From positions 264,251-328,250 of the forward strand of contig JAPOWH010000007.1 in NCBI GenBank assembly GCA_026707735.1: DNA of 64,000 nt, given 5' to 3'. This document shows positions 10,431-19,098 of this stretch, piece by piece. The position numbers and the translations under genes were made by a program. This DNA is from Gammaproteobacteria bacterium (lineage in GTDB: Bacteria; Pseudomonadota; Gammaproteobacteria; Pseudomonadales; Azotimanducaceae). A model generated the notes under the pieces. It saw only the letters and a program-made list of their open reading frames with translations, was not told where the DNA came from and ran no database searches. Every line of letters starts with the position of its first letter. Within the stretch, counting starts at the first letter, position 1.

Positions 10431-12230
10431 ATGACTCTGGTTGCTAAGAAAAGGCCCGCACGGATATCTCTCTTTGGCCGCAGCATTGTCGTGTTCGCGT
10501 TGGTCTTTGGGATTTGGGCAGCAGGCGAAGAGCCCATCGGCGAGGAAGAAAGTGAATCCCGTAACGCTGAATTGTTCGTAATGAGTGATCCCGCCTTTTC
10601 CAAATCGCTGCAAGGCTATGCAACTCTCGAATGCTTTGCGAGCGAATTTGATCGTTCGCTTGCATTCGACGAAGTACTACTCCACGCAGACACTCACCAG
10701 CTCACGGAACTACTCAGACAATCCTCGTCGATAACTCCCCACAGCATGCAACTGACAGTGCGCGACGCAGTGTTTCGCCGGTTTGCAATGCTAAACCCTA
10801 TTCGGGCTCTTGAACTGGTTGCAAATGTGCCGGTCCATCAACAACGGCGCATGCGGTCAGCAATATTTCAGGAGTGGGCAAGCATCGAGTTTGATTCCTT
10901 AATCGAGCATTTGTCGGCGCAGCGCTCCCCAAATCGTTCTGTGGCGTTTGAAGCAATAGTGGAAATCGCTGAGGGCCTCTCCGACAGCGAGAAGTTGATT
11001 CTTGCAGAAAAGATCCGCCTCGAACAGCACATTGCGGAAGGTACCGTCTACAACAGCAATTGGGAGAACCTCGAGAGCATAGAATCCATTTGGCGCAAAG
11101 CGACAAAACAAACAGGAGGCGCCTCAACCAATTCTCTAATGAAGCTTACTCGCTTGGGTGACAAGTGGATTGACAACGAGGGACTAGGGGCAATAGCCAA
11201 AATAAACGAATCGATTGAAGATTGGAGGCTCCGACGGGCAGTTCTGAGACGGGTCGTCAGTTTCGCCGTAGGAAGGGATCCCAAAGCAACGTTTGAATAT
11301 TCGCTGGAATTGTTCAGTGGCACAGACTGGCCTTTGGTCGAACAAGCGGCAAGGCATTGGGCAAGCATCGACCCCACAGCTGCAATAAGCACGATTTCGC
11401 AACTTGAACCCAATCGCCAAAACATGGAACTTTACATCGCAGCTGTATCGGCTTGGGCGAGTCTCGAACCCAGAATTGTTCTTGAGAGGCTGGAAGAGTT
11501 GCCTAAAGAGCTGCGCGAAGAGGCTCGCCTCAGTGCTCTTTCAAACGTGACCGACTACTCGACCGAAGAAGTAACGCAACTAGTAGAGCAATTCAACACC
11601 GAAGGCATATATGCGGCAACTGAAAAAATTCTGGCTAAATGGAAGGACTATGCCTTTGACGATGCTTTCGATTGGGTGCTGTCAAACACTCGACCCGGCC
11701 ACCGCAAACCTGAAGGGCTTGAAGTGGTGTTGAACGACCTCTCGTCAATGGACGCTGAAATTGCCTTCGAAAGGGCGTTGGAACAACCCTTGAATCAGAA
11801 TGAAATTGGGCTGGAAGCCGATGTTCTCTACTACTTCGCCATATTCGACTTCGACAAAGCAATAGCCTGGCTTCCATCAGTGCGGAATGCAGAGACCAGA
11901 TTCGAGGCAAGTGCGAGAATAGGATTGCGTTCGATGATGTACGAAGAATGGGACCGAGCAATTACACTTGCAGGCGAGGTTCCCACTACGGAACGCAAGG
12001 ACTACTTCAAGCGCATCGTACCTAATTGGTTTTCGTTATCGCTGGACGACCCAACCGATCACATTGAAGGCCTCCCGAACAGTGAATCCCAGTCAAAGTT
12101 TGCACTAATTGCATTGATGTTCGGATTGTCTTCGACAATGTCAGAATCTCTGTTAGCGAAAACTCGCTTCTATCTGAGTAGCGAGGATCTGGAGCGAATT
12201 GAACGAGTAGAGCAGCTACTGGCTCCGTAG
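10431..12230 (+). CDS. Secreted helical-repeat protein, tandem paralogue 2
   Basis: Function unknown; 599 residues. It starts with a basic stretch and hydrophobic signal segment (SIVVFALVFGIWAAGEEP). AAGG lies 9 nt before the ATG. Like its upstream neighbour it consists of helical units with W-x3-(D/E)P signatures (HWASIDPTAAISTISQLEP, AWASLEPRIVLERL). The central parts of the two proteins align in order (SQLDSHMQRLKLQYTIATSW against SQLEPNRQNMELYIAAVSAW), showing common descent. Two such solenoids in one operon could form a heteromeric scaffold, but this is inference. The gene is convergent with the small gene at 12269-12550. Confidence 0.72.
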   Translation: MTLVAKKRPARISLFGRSIVVFALVFGIWAAGEEPIGEEESESRNAELFVMSDPAFSKSLQGYATLECFASEFDRSLAFDEVLLHADTHQLTELLRQSSSITPHSMQLTVRDAVFRRFAMLNPIRALELVANVPVHQQRRMRSAIFQEWASIEFDSLIEHLSAQRSPNRSVAFEAIVEIAEGLSDSEKLILAEKIRLEQHIAEGTVYNSNWENLESIESIWRKATKQTGGASTNSLMKLTRLGDKWIDNEGLGAIAKINESIEDWRLRRAVLRRVVSFAVGRDPKATFEYSLELFSGTDWPLVEQAARHWASIDPTAAISTISQLEPNRQNMELYIAAVSAWASLEPRIVLERLEELPKELREEARLSALSNVTDYSTEEVTQLVEQFNTEGIYAATEKILAKWKDYAFDDAFDWVLSNTRPGHRKPEGLEVVLNDLSSMDAEIAFERALEQPLNQNEIGLEADVLYYFAIFDFDKAIAWLPSVRNAETRFEASARIGLRSMMYEEWDRAITLAGEVPTTERKDYFKRIVPNWFSLSLDDPTDHIEGLPNSESQSKFALIALMFGLSSTMSESLLAKTRFYLSSEDLERIERVEQLLAP

Positions 12231-12268
12231 CCTGAACTCATTGATTCCAGGCAGCAAAACGAGCGTTG

Positions 12269-12550
12269 CTAGGCAGAAGAATTCTCTCCCTCCATCACAT
12301 CTGCCAATGTTCTAAAGTACTCAGCGGGACTTGGCTTGCTCCTAACCAATCGCGGTTCATCAAACCACTTCGCCTCGGGCAGCTCAAAACGGTCCCTATC
12401 CATTCGAGGCTGCAGCTTGTACTCGCTGGTTCGTCCCCACCAGTCCGTTCTGCCAATGCAATAGCCTTCGAATCCAGTCACTACGTCGGTAAGCTTTTCT
12501 CCGAGCTGGAATTTGAAGGTTTCGTCGCGTTCGCGATGATCATCTGCCAT
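12269..12550 (-). CDS. Small conserved phage/prophage-type protein
   Basis: A 93-residue protein with no signal or membrane segment. It follows the pattern of a small uncharacterised family seen in phages and mobile DNA: F-x-LG-x-K-(x)n-VTGFEG near the N-terminus (here FQLGEKLTDVVTGFEGYCIG), then a YKLQP-like segment and EAKWFDEPRL. The family assignment is from memory of these motifs, and no function is established for it. It lies alone between two plus-strand genes, convergent with the helical-repeat gene that ends at 12230. It may be a stray of a lost prophage. Confidence 0.6.
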   Translation of the reverse strand: MADDHRERDETFKFQLGEKLTDVVTGFEGYCIGRTDWWGRTSEYKLQPRMDRDRFELPEAKWFDEPRLVRSKPSPAEYFRTLADVMEGENSSA

Positions 12551-12873
12551 ATATTTGCCTATTGGAGAGTGCGATTGAGATTATGCACGATTGTGGCATG
12601 TCTTGAGTCCATTGCAGGCTAGTGCAGTATTGGAGATTGCGAGTCTGCTCCCTTTGCTCCGCACTTCTGGACAATCGTTTGAGTAGGCTCAGCGGAGTTT
12701 GCTGGCTTGGATAGCGTTGCGATGCATGGCGGGATTGGATTCTTTGATCGGAATTTTGAGCATTCCACTCTACCGGTAGGTGGTTTGCGACGCATTAAAA
12801 TCGGGCACAAAGAATCCTCTCTGCCAGAGCCATTTCTAGAAGTAGTCGGAATTTGCGGGTAAAGGTAAGCGCT
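12551..12873. other. Intergenic stretch upstream of the subtilisin gene
   Basis: No convincing gene. The stretch must hold the promoters of the divergent genes on either side, but no clear -35/-10 pair was recognised. AAAGG at 12861-12865 is the probable ribosome binding site of the subtilisin gene. Confidence 0.4.
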
Positions 12874-15800
12874 GTGAAGGTTTCTAGGAGCAACGTCGCT
12901 CTAACATTACTGTTGGTTGGATTGACCACATTCGCGCTGACTGGGCTTTTGGGTTCGTGGAAACAATCTGCCGTTCAGGAAATTTCTGTCCTTAGCCCAA
13001 TAAATGAAGTCAATCAAGCCGTTATTGATCAAATCCGCCAATACGGACGCTATGGGAGCAAGGAAGCCGCAATCGTTGGCGCACCCAAGACCCAAGTCGA
13101 ACACGCTGCGCGTTCAGCATTGAACATTCCGACAACTCCAATTTCCGCAAACGATGACTACTCAACGGTTTCCGTTGACGAAGAAATGCAAAAAGGGAGC
13201 CTAGATCGTCGGGAATCGCATTCTTCGCCATCAGCACCAAACAACGGCGGTCGTGCTTGGTTGGACTCCAGTTCAGGCATCAATTCGCTGATCGCTCAAG
13301 CCGAGGAGGCAGGTAGAGACTGGACGTTTGGTTGGATTCAGATCAATCGCCCGCTTCAATCGGATGCCATTGAGAAGAAGCTTCGACAATTCGGCAGCAG
13401 CGTACTTGGATCGACCGGCGATTTGGTTCGAGCAAAGCTAAAAAAGAGTCGAAAGAGTCTTGAGTCCATAGATTCCCTCTCCTGGGTGTCTGGACTTGCA
13501 GCCTTGCCGCCTCGACTCAAACTCCAGGGCAATATCAAAGAAATAGCATACAGTGCAAATCCGTCATCTCTTACACCAGTCTTTGTAACCGTCGTCGATT
13601 CGCACATGGAGGAGGCGTTCCGTAACGAGTTCAAGAGGCTTGGGCTCATCGTCGGGCACTTCGATCCATCAATTCGGGTTTTCCCGATGGCTATCAGATC
13701 CGACCAGGTAGCTCAACTAGCACGATTGGACTTCGTGCAGTCCATCGAACCCATTGCCGTAGTCGAGGCCACGCATGATACGGCTGTGCCAGCTTTGGGC
13801 GTGGATGCTCTTCGTGAAGTGGGAGCAACATCCGGCGAGTTTACCGGCACCTATGGTGTAACCACTCCAATTGGGGTAATGGATAGCGGGCTCAATACCA
13901 ACCATGTCGCAATTTCCTCCTTGCGGAAGAGTATTTGCGGCGCAAATTTCATTAGTACCGAAGACCACGATCTTTGGATTGACGAATACGGTCACGGCAC
14001 GCACGTAGCGGGGACCATGGCTGGAAACGGGTTCTTCCAGCCGCGTTACGCGGGAATGGCTCCCGGCATAGAGCATATTCGGTTTGCAAAGGTCTTGAAT
14101 TCCTTCGGCACTGGAAACACTTTCGCGGTAATCCAAGGAATGGATTTTCTAGCCAAGTCATCGGCGTGCCCAGAGGAAGGCTGGTCCGAGGACCGGATAA
14201 AACCCTTGATTGTGAACATGAGCCTTTCCAGTAGAAGTCTGGAATTCGACGGGAGGTCGACAGGTCCTCGAAAATTGGACGCCATGGTTTGGACCCACCA
14301 ACAACTGTACGTCGTCTCGAACGCGAACGCAAGAATCTATGGCTATTCGAACTACGGCTCCGCCAAGAATTCGTTGGCTGTGGGCAATGTGCACGACAAT
14401 GGCGACACGGTTGCTTCCAGCAGCGTTGGTCCCACCGTCGACGGCCGATTGTTGCCCTCTCTAGTCGGAACTGGCTCAAATGTCTTTTCAGCAGAAGGCA
14501 ATGCATCCTACGATGGCTATCTTCCAGCAAGTGGCACAAGCATGTCCTCGCCAAGCGTTGCAGGTGTCGCCGCGCTACTCATGGATGCTTCACCTGAGCA
14601 CCGCGAGCAACCCGCATTGGTGAGAGCGCGTCTGATGGCCAGCGCGGTAAAGCTAGACGCCTGGTTTGAGTCTGAGTCAGTCTTCCCACGAAACAACACC
14701 AACGGACCGGGGTCCATGCAAGCCCAATACGGCATGGGAATGGTGTCGGCGCGAACTAGCATTGTTAACAACGACGTTTCAGACGGCTGGCTTAGCTCAG
14801 GCGCTACGGTCACATTGGAAGATGGTGAGTACGCGTATCAGGACATTGTCGTGCCTGAGGGAGCAAGTAGGCTGGACATCGCGATGACTTGGGATGAGCC
14901 TCCAGCCGATACGATAACCAGCAGCGTTTTGAACAACCTCGATCTCTGGGTTGACCTCCACGCAGACTGTGGTTCGGGATCTTGCGGAGAATATTCGTCC
15001 CGATCGATCATCGACAACGTCGAGTGGGTAATCATTACAGACCCCGAGCCGGGCACCTATCGAGTCAAAATCGCCGGGGTACGTATTTTCACGGACCCTC
15101 CTCGTGCAGCAATCGCTTGGACCTTGATTAGAGGTGATTCAACCCCAACCTTGACGATCGAAGTGGAGCAGGACGCGTACACGACCGAGGATGGCGCTTC
15201 CCACAATCACAGCGTGGAAGTGGTTGTTTCTACCAGCGAATATGTCGCGTCTGGAACTGAGCTTCATTTGGACTGCAGAACTCAGGATGGTGAACCCTGT
15301 GCTTCGTTTGGGTATGCGACTGACGATGATCTAACGTACCGTCGAAAATTTCGTGGGCTGGTGCAACGTGAGGACGGTATCGGTACCAATAGCACCAATG
15401 TCGATAGCCTGTACTTGGGTGAAGTCGCGCACGGTGAGGAGCAACGCGTACTCCTGCAGCTTGCGTCCGAGACTAGTGAGCCATTGAATATCTACTTGAC
15501 TGCAACATCGTGGAACGCGAATGGCGCCAGCACCCCGGTGGTCTTCAATGGACCGGAGTCGAATGCCGAACCTGACAACGAAACGAACCCCCCTGCAAAT
15601 GACTCCTATGCAAATCCCTTATTGTTGGGAGATCCTGAAGGAAGCATTGAAATCGACACATTGCTGGCTACATCCGAGCCTGGCGAGCCAATCCGAAGCG
15701 CCACACTTCAGCGTCCAACCCGCTCCATCTGGTTCAGGTGGATTGCGGAAAGTTCAGGATTGACATCGTTTGCTGTGAATCCACGAGGAACCTTGCCAAA

Positions 15801-18800
15801 TTGGTATTTGGGCTATTCGAGTGACCTCAATCCTTCCGTTGATGTCTTCCAGGTGTCTGAGACTTGTTGCGGCATAGCTAGCAGTGATCTCATTGGTTCC
15901 TCAGATTGGTCGGTGCAATTCTTCGCCGAGGAAGGAAAGGAGTATCGGATTCGAATTGGCAGCGCTCACGCTTCAATACCGTTGGTCTTGAATTGGCTGA
16001 TCGGTGAGCGTCCGCCGAATGACAACTTCGCTGACGCCATTACTATCACAGGATCATCCGGCACGGTCTCAGGCCACAACATGGGCGCGACGATCGAACC
16101 TGGAGAATTCTACGGTACGCTTTCATCGACGATTTGGTACCGTTGGACTGCTCCGGCAACAGGCAATTGGAGTTTCCATATAGAGGATGCCCAGCTCGTT
16201 CACATACTAGTCTTCACCGGTGACGCCGTTGACAAACTGAGGTTGGTCTCTGGAATCTCGGCACCCGGCGACCGAGTCTCCGTGGCTACTGTCGAGGACG
16301 AGACCTACAACGTGATGGTCGCATCCCCAAACGCGCGATCCGGTGGTTGGCAATTTAACGATTTGTCATGGAACCGGCACAACGATTCACGCAACAGTTG
16401 GAACTGGTTTGAGTCTGGCAGACAACTGAGCGAGTCTGAGACCGGGACCGCCCGCTATCAACATGAACAGTGGATGGGGGTTGAACCTGGAGAACACGAG
16501 TCCACGGGCGTTCAGACGGGATGGCTGAAGTGGGTGGCTCCATCGAGCGGTCGCTATACATGGTACTGGGACCAACCAAGCTTTCACTTGGCTCCGTTTT
16601 CTGGGAATGCGGTCGACGAATTGAGTGATATCAAGCACGATGCCGTCGCCAGTGGCACCGAGTTCGTGTTCGAAGCTGAAGAAGGGGAGGAGTACGCAAT
16701 CTCGTTTGGACGAACCGCAGACAGCTATCAAGCCTATACCTATACGTCGCTTGTTCGAAGTAGGAATCTATGGTGGGGAAAGACCCCAGAAAACAATACG
16801 ATCAGCGGCGCGACTGTCTTGAGCGGGATGGAAGGCAGCATCATTGGCTCAAACCAATTTGCGACAACGAGCTCTGCGATCCGCAGGCATTTGGGTTATT
16901 CGTCGCTTTGGTACACCTACGAGGCGGAGCAAACCGGTTGGTATCGGTTCTGGGTAGAAAACGCGAGTTCCTCGTCAATCTTGTCCGCTTTTCATCCTCA
17001 AGAAGCCAATTTTCAACCGCAATTCATCGCGAAGTCACGACCGTCATCCATTCTTGAGGAAAGGATCGAGGTTTTCGTGTACGTTGAAGAAGGCGCGAGC
17101 GTTCTATTGAGAGTCGGAACCGCTCGTCCGCACATGGACTCAGAATTCGAGCTTAATTGGTCGAATGCCAACCCGCCCAACTGGCTAGTCTATCGTGGCC
17201 GCATCGCAGACAATTGGAGGGATGATTCCGGGAGGGTAATCGCGTTGGTCGAACCGTCGGATATGACGTTCAACTCTGATGGCACGCTCCTCTTTGTCGC
17301 CACCGAAGCAGGGATTAGCACATTTCGCCGCGACACTGAGTCGGGACGTCTGAGCTTGATTCAAGAGATCAGTGAACCTGCGGCGGGCAGCTGTCTAATC
17401 TGGGATCCGCATCGAAATCGCCTCTATGCAAACAAACTCGACAATTGGTGGATCTACGATCAAGTAGCCGGAGATGCAACGCGTTTAGAACTTGATCGAG
17501 TCGACTACAACGTCGGACTTGGTACTCAAATAACCAAGCGTCCCGGTCCTCCAGTTCTCTTTTTGGGAAATAACGGCGACTATCTCTACAAATCGACTGA
17601 CTTCATCCAAGCGATCTATACGTTTGGCTCGCAGGGCAATTTGGAATTGGTTGGCTCAAATACACTGCGAACTGACTCGGTCTATCCATCTGCAGACGGA
17701 AATCACTGGTGGAAATGGAATTGGCACGATGAGCAGCTGCTGGTTCGAGAGCTTGGCACCGGCTTCTTTAGAGCTGTCGCAAACTCCTGGGAAAACGAAC
17801 GCGCATACGATGAGATTGGCGCATTCTCGCACGATGAACAATACTTCTTGTCGGTATCTCAATTTGCTTGGTACCAATCGAACTTCGAGGCCCTTTCCAT
17901 CGACTTCTCGACTGGGGAAATCTCTTCAACGATAACGGCGCAATTTGACGATCTTCTTCTTACCTATTGCAGCGCCGCAATCCCACGCGCGAACTCGAAC
18001 ACTTTGGACGTGCTGTGCAGCGGCGGAGCGTACGTCGTGGAGTACGACTTCGATTTGGGCAATGCATCTCTGAGCGACTATGTTGCAACTATCCCATTCA
18101 GCAGGGTGGTGCCCGATGCATACGGGCGAGCGCTACCTGAATACGACTTGGCGGAATCCGGCCCCATTGAACCCAGCCCCGACGGCAAGCATATCTACGC
18201 GGCCACATTGAACCAGGGGATCCTGATCTTTGAACGACTCGGGAATGAAATACAAGATCTGACTTCAACGCCAACTTTCAGGTTGCCACGACTGGATCTG
18301 CTACGAGCTTCAAAAAACCAAATTCAATTCGCTAGCGATACGGCCACCGACGGATGCATCGCCGCGAATGAATGGGTAGTCGACGAAGTGAGCTATACCG
18401 TCGAAGATTCGAAGTGGCAGCAGCGAACGGTAGATTCCATTTGGTCAGACATCGAAGGAACGGAAAAGTCAGGGGAACTATGCTCGTATGCGCCCGCCGA
18501 ATCCAAGGAATTTCGAATGGTTGCGACATTCACAGTTGATGGGGAGACCATTGAATTCGCAAGTAATTTCTTTGGCGAAATAGAGTACGTACGACTAGAT
18601 AGCTTGACTGTGTCTCCCGGGGAGATAGAGCTCGCCGCGCTTACGATGACTGATTGCACCGCAATTTCCAATCTAGGCGTGAATGGCGTCACCTACACGG
18701 TTCACGAATCGAAATGGCAGGTGAGGGACGACTCCGAAAATGATTGGTCAAATATTGACTCGACAAGAACAACTGGCGATCTCTGCCCATATGACCCGGA

Positions 18801-18900
18801 TGACAGTCGCGAATACAGGCTAGTAGGTAGGTTCACGATCGACGATGATGAAGGCTATTACTCGAGCAACGTCATGCAGGAAGGAAGCGACCAGACCTAG
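12874..18900 (+). CDS. Giant secreted subtilisin-like (S8) serine protease with PPC and propeller modules
   Basis: Extracellular or surface serine endopeptidase, about 2008 residues. The GTG at 12874 is chosen over the TTG at 12853 because AAAGG lies 8 nt upstream and the signal segment (ALTLLLVGLTTFALTGLLG) follows at once. After a long propeptide-like region (to about residue 310) comes the S8 domain with the complete triad: Asp in VMDSGLN (codon 13882), His in YGHGTHVAGT (codon 13993) and Ser in SGTSMSSPS (codon 14527). Downstream are a beta-sandwich and several pre-peptidase C-terminal-like modules (PPNDNFADA, TIWYRWTAPATG) at roughly 15590-17160, then a beta-propeller-like region (DMTFNSDGTLLFVA, PSPDGKHIYAATL) to about 18250. 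Two similar Cys-containing modules of about 95 residues end the protein (DGCIAANEWVVDEVSYTV and MTDCTAISNLGVNGVTYTV). No T9SS or autotransporter domain is visible; the export route beyond Sec is unknown. Confidence 0.9.
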   Translation: MKVSRSNVALTLLLVGLTTFALTGLLGSWKQSAVQEISVLSPINEVNQAVIDQIRQYGRYGSKEAAIVGAPKTQVEHAARSALNIPTTPISANDDYSTVSVDEEMQKGSLDRRESHSSPSAPNNGGRAWLDSSSGINSLIAQAEEAGRDWTFGWIQINRPLQSDAIEKKLRQFGSSVLGSTGDLVRAKLKKSRKSLESIDSLSWVSGLAALPPRLKLQGNIKEIAYSANPSSLTPVFVTVVDSHMEEAFRNEFKRLGLIVGHFDPSIRVFPMAIRSDQVAQLARLDFVQSIEPIAVVEATHDTAVPALGVDALREVGATSGEFTGTYGVTTPIGVMDSGLNTNHVAISSLRKSICGANFISTEDHDLWIDEYGHGTHVAGTMAGNGFFQPRYAGMAPGIEHIRFAKVLNSFGTGNTFAVIQGMDFLAKSSACPEEGWSEDRIKPLIVNMSLSSRSLEFDGRSTGPRKLDAMVWTHQQLYVVSNANARIYGYSNYGSAKNSLAVGNVHDNGDTVASSSVGPTVDGRLLPSLVGTGSNVFSAEGNASYDGYLPASGTSMSSPSVAGVAALLMDASPEHREQPALVRARLMASAVKLDAWFESESVFPRNNTNGPGSMQAQYGMGMVSARTSIVNNDVSDGWLSSGATVTLEDGEYAYQDIVVPEGASRLDIAMTWDEPPADTITSSVLNNLDLWVDLHADCGSGSCGEYSSRSIIDNVEWVIITDPEPGTYRVKIAGVRIFTDPPRAAIAWTLIRGDSTPTLTIEVEQDAYTTEDGASHNHSVEVVVSTSEYVASGTELHLDCRTQDGEPCASFGYATDDDLTYRRKFRGLVQREDGIGTNSTNVDSLYLGEVAHGEEQRVLLQLASETSEPLNIYLTATSWNANGASTPVVFNGPESNAEPDNETNPPANDSYANPLLLGDPEGSIEIDTLLATSEPGEPIRSATLQRPTRSIWFRWIAESSGLTSFAVNPRGTLPNWYLGYSSDLNPSVDVFQVSETCCGIASSDLIGSSDWSVQFFAEEGKEYRIRIGSAHASIPLVLNWLIGERPPNDNFADAITITGSSGTVSGHNMGATIEPGEFYGTLSSTIWYRWTAPATGNWSFHIEDAQLVHILVFTGDAVDKLRLVSGISAPGDRVSVATVEDETYNVMVASPNARSGGWQFNDLSWNRHNDSRNSWNWFESGRQLSESETGTARYQHEQWMGVEPGEHESTGVQTGWLKWVAPSSGRYTWYWDQPSFHLAPFSGNAVDELSDIKHDAVASGTEFVFEAEEGEEYAISFGRTADSYQAYTYTSLVRSRNLWWGKTPENNTISGATVLSGMEGSIIGSNQFATTSSAIRRHLGYSSLWYTYEAEQTGWYRFWVENASSSSILSAFHPQEANFQPQFIAKSRPSSILEERIEVFVYVEEGASVLLRVGTARPHMDSEFELNWSNANPPNWLVYRGRIADNWRDDSGRVIALVEPSDMTFNSDGTLLFVATEAGISTFRRDTESGRLSLIQEISEPAAGSCLIWDPHRNRLYANKLDNWWIYDQVAGDATRLELDRVDYNVGLGTQITKRPGPPVLFLGNNGDYLYKSTDFIQAIYTFGSQGNLELVGSNTLRTDSVYPSADGNHWWKWNWHDEQLLVRELGTGFFRAVANSWENERAYDEIGAFSHDEQYFLSVSQFAWYQSNFEALSIDFSTGEISSTITAQFDDLLLTYCSAAIPRANSNTLDVLCSGGAYVVEYDFDLGNASLSDYVATIPFSRVVPDAYGRALPEYDLAESGPIEPSPDGKHIYAATLNQGILIFERLGNEIQDLTSTPTFRLPRLDLLRASKNQIQFASDTATDGCIAANEWVVDEVSYTVEDSKWQQRTVDSIWSDIEGTEKSGELCSYAPAESKEFRMVATFTVDGETIEFASNFFGEIEYVRLDSLTVSPGEIELAALTMTDCTAISNLGVNGVTYTVHESKWQVRDDSENDWSNIDSTRTTGDLCPYDPDDSREYRLVGRFTIDDDEGYYSSNVMQEGSDQT

Positions 18901-19098
18901 AAATACACATCGAGATCGGCGCGGAGAGTATCCTCCAATGCTCACTCCAATGCGCGAGGCCAAGCGTTCTGAATGCTCAAGCCCAAAGCAAAGCATCAGC
19001 AGTACTTCATAGACCCTATCCGATCTCGACGATCTACTGGTCTCGGTCTACTCTACAAGTACCTCCACGACTGTGCGATTCTGCAAAACTGAATGCCC

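Noticed and set aside
12266..12622. Plus-strand frame of 118 codons opposite the small phage-type gene
   Set aside because: The minus-strand product has a recognisable pattern, while this one shows none.
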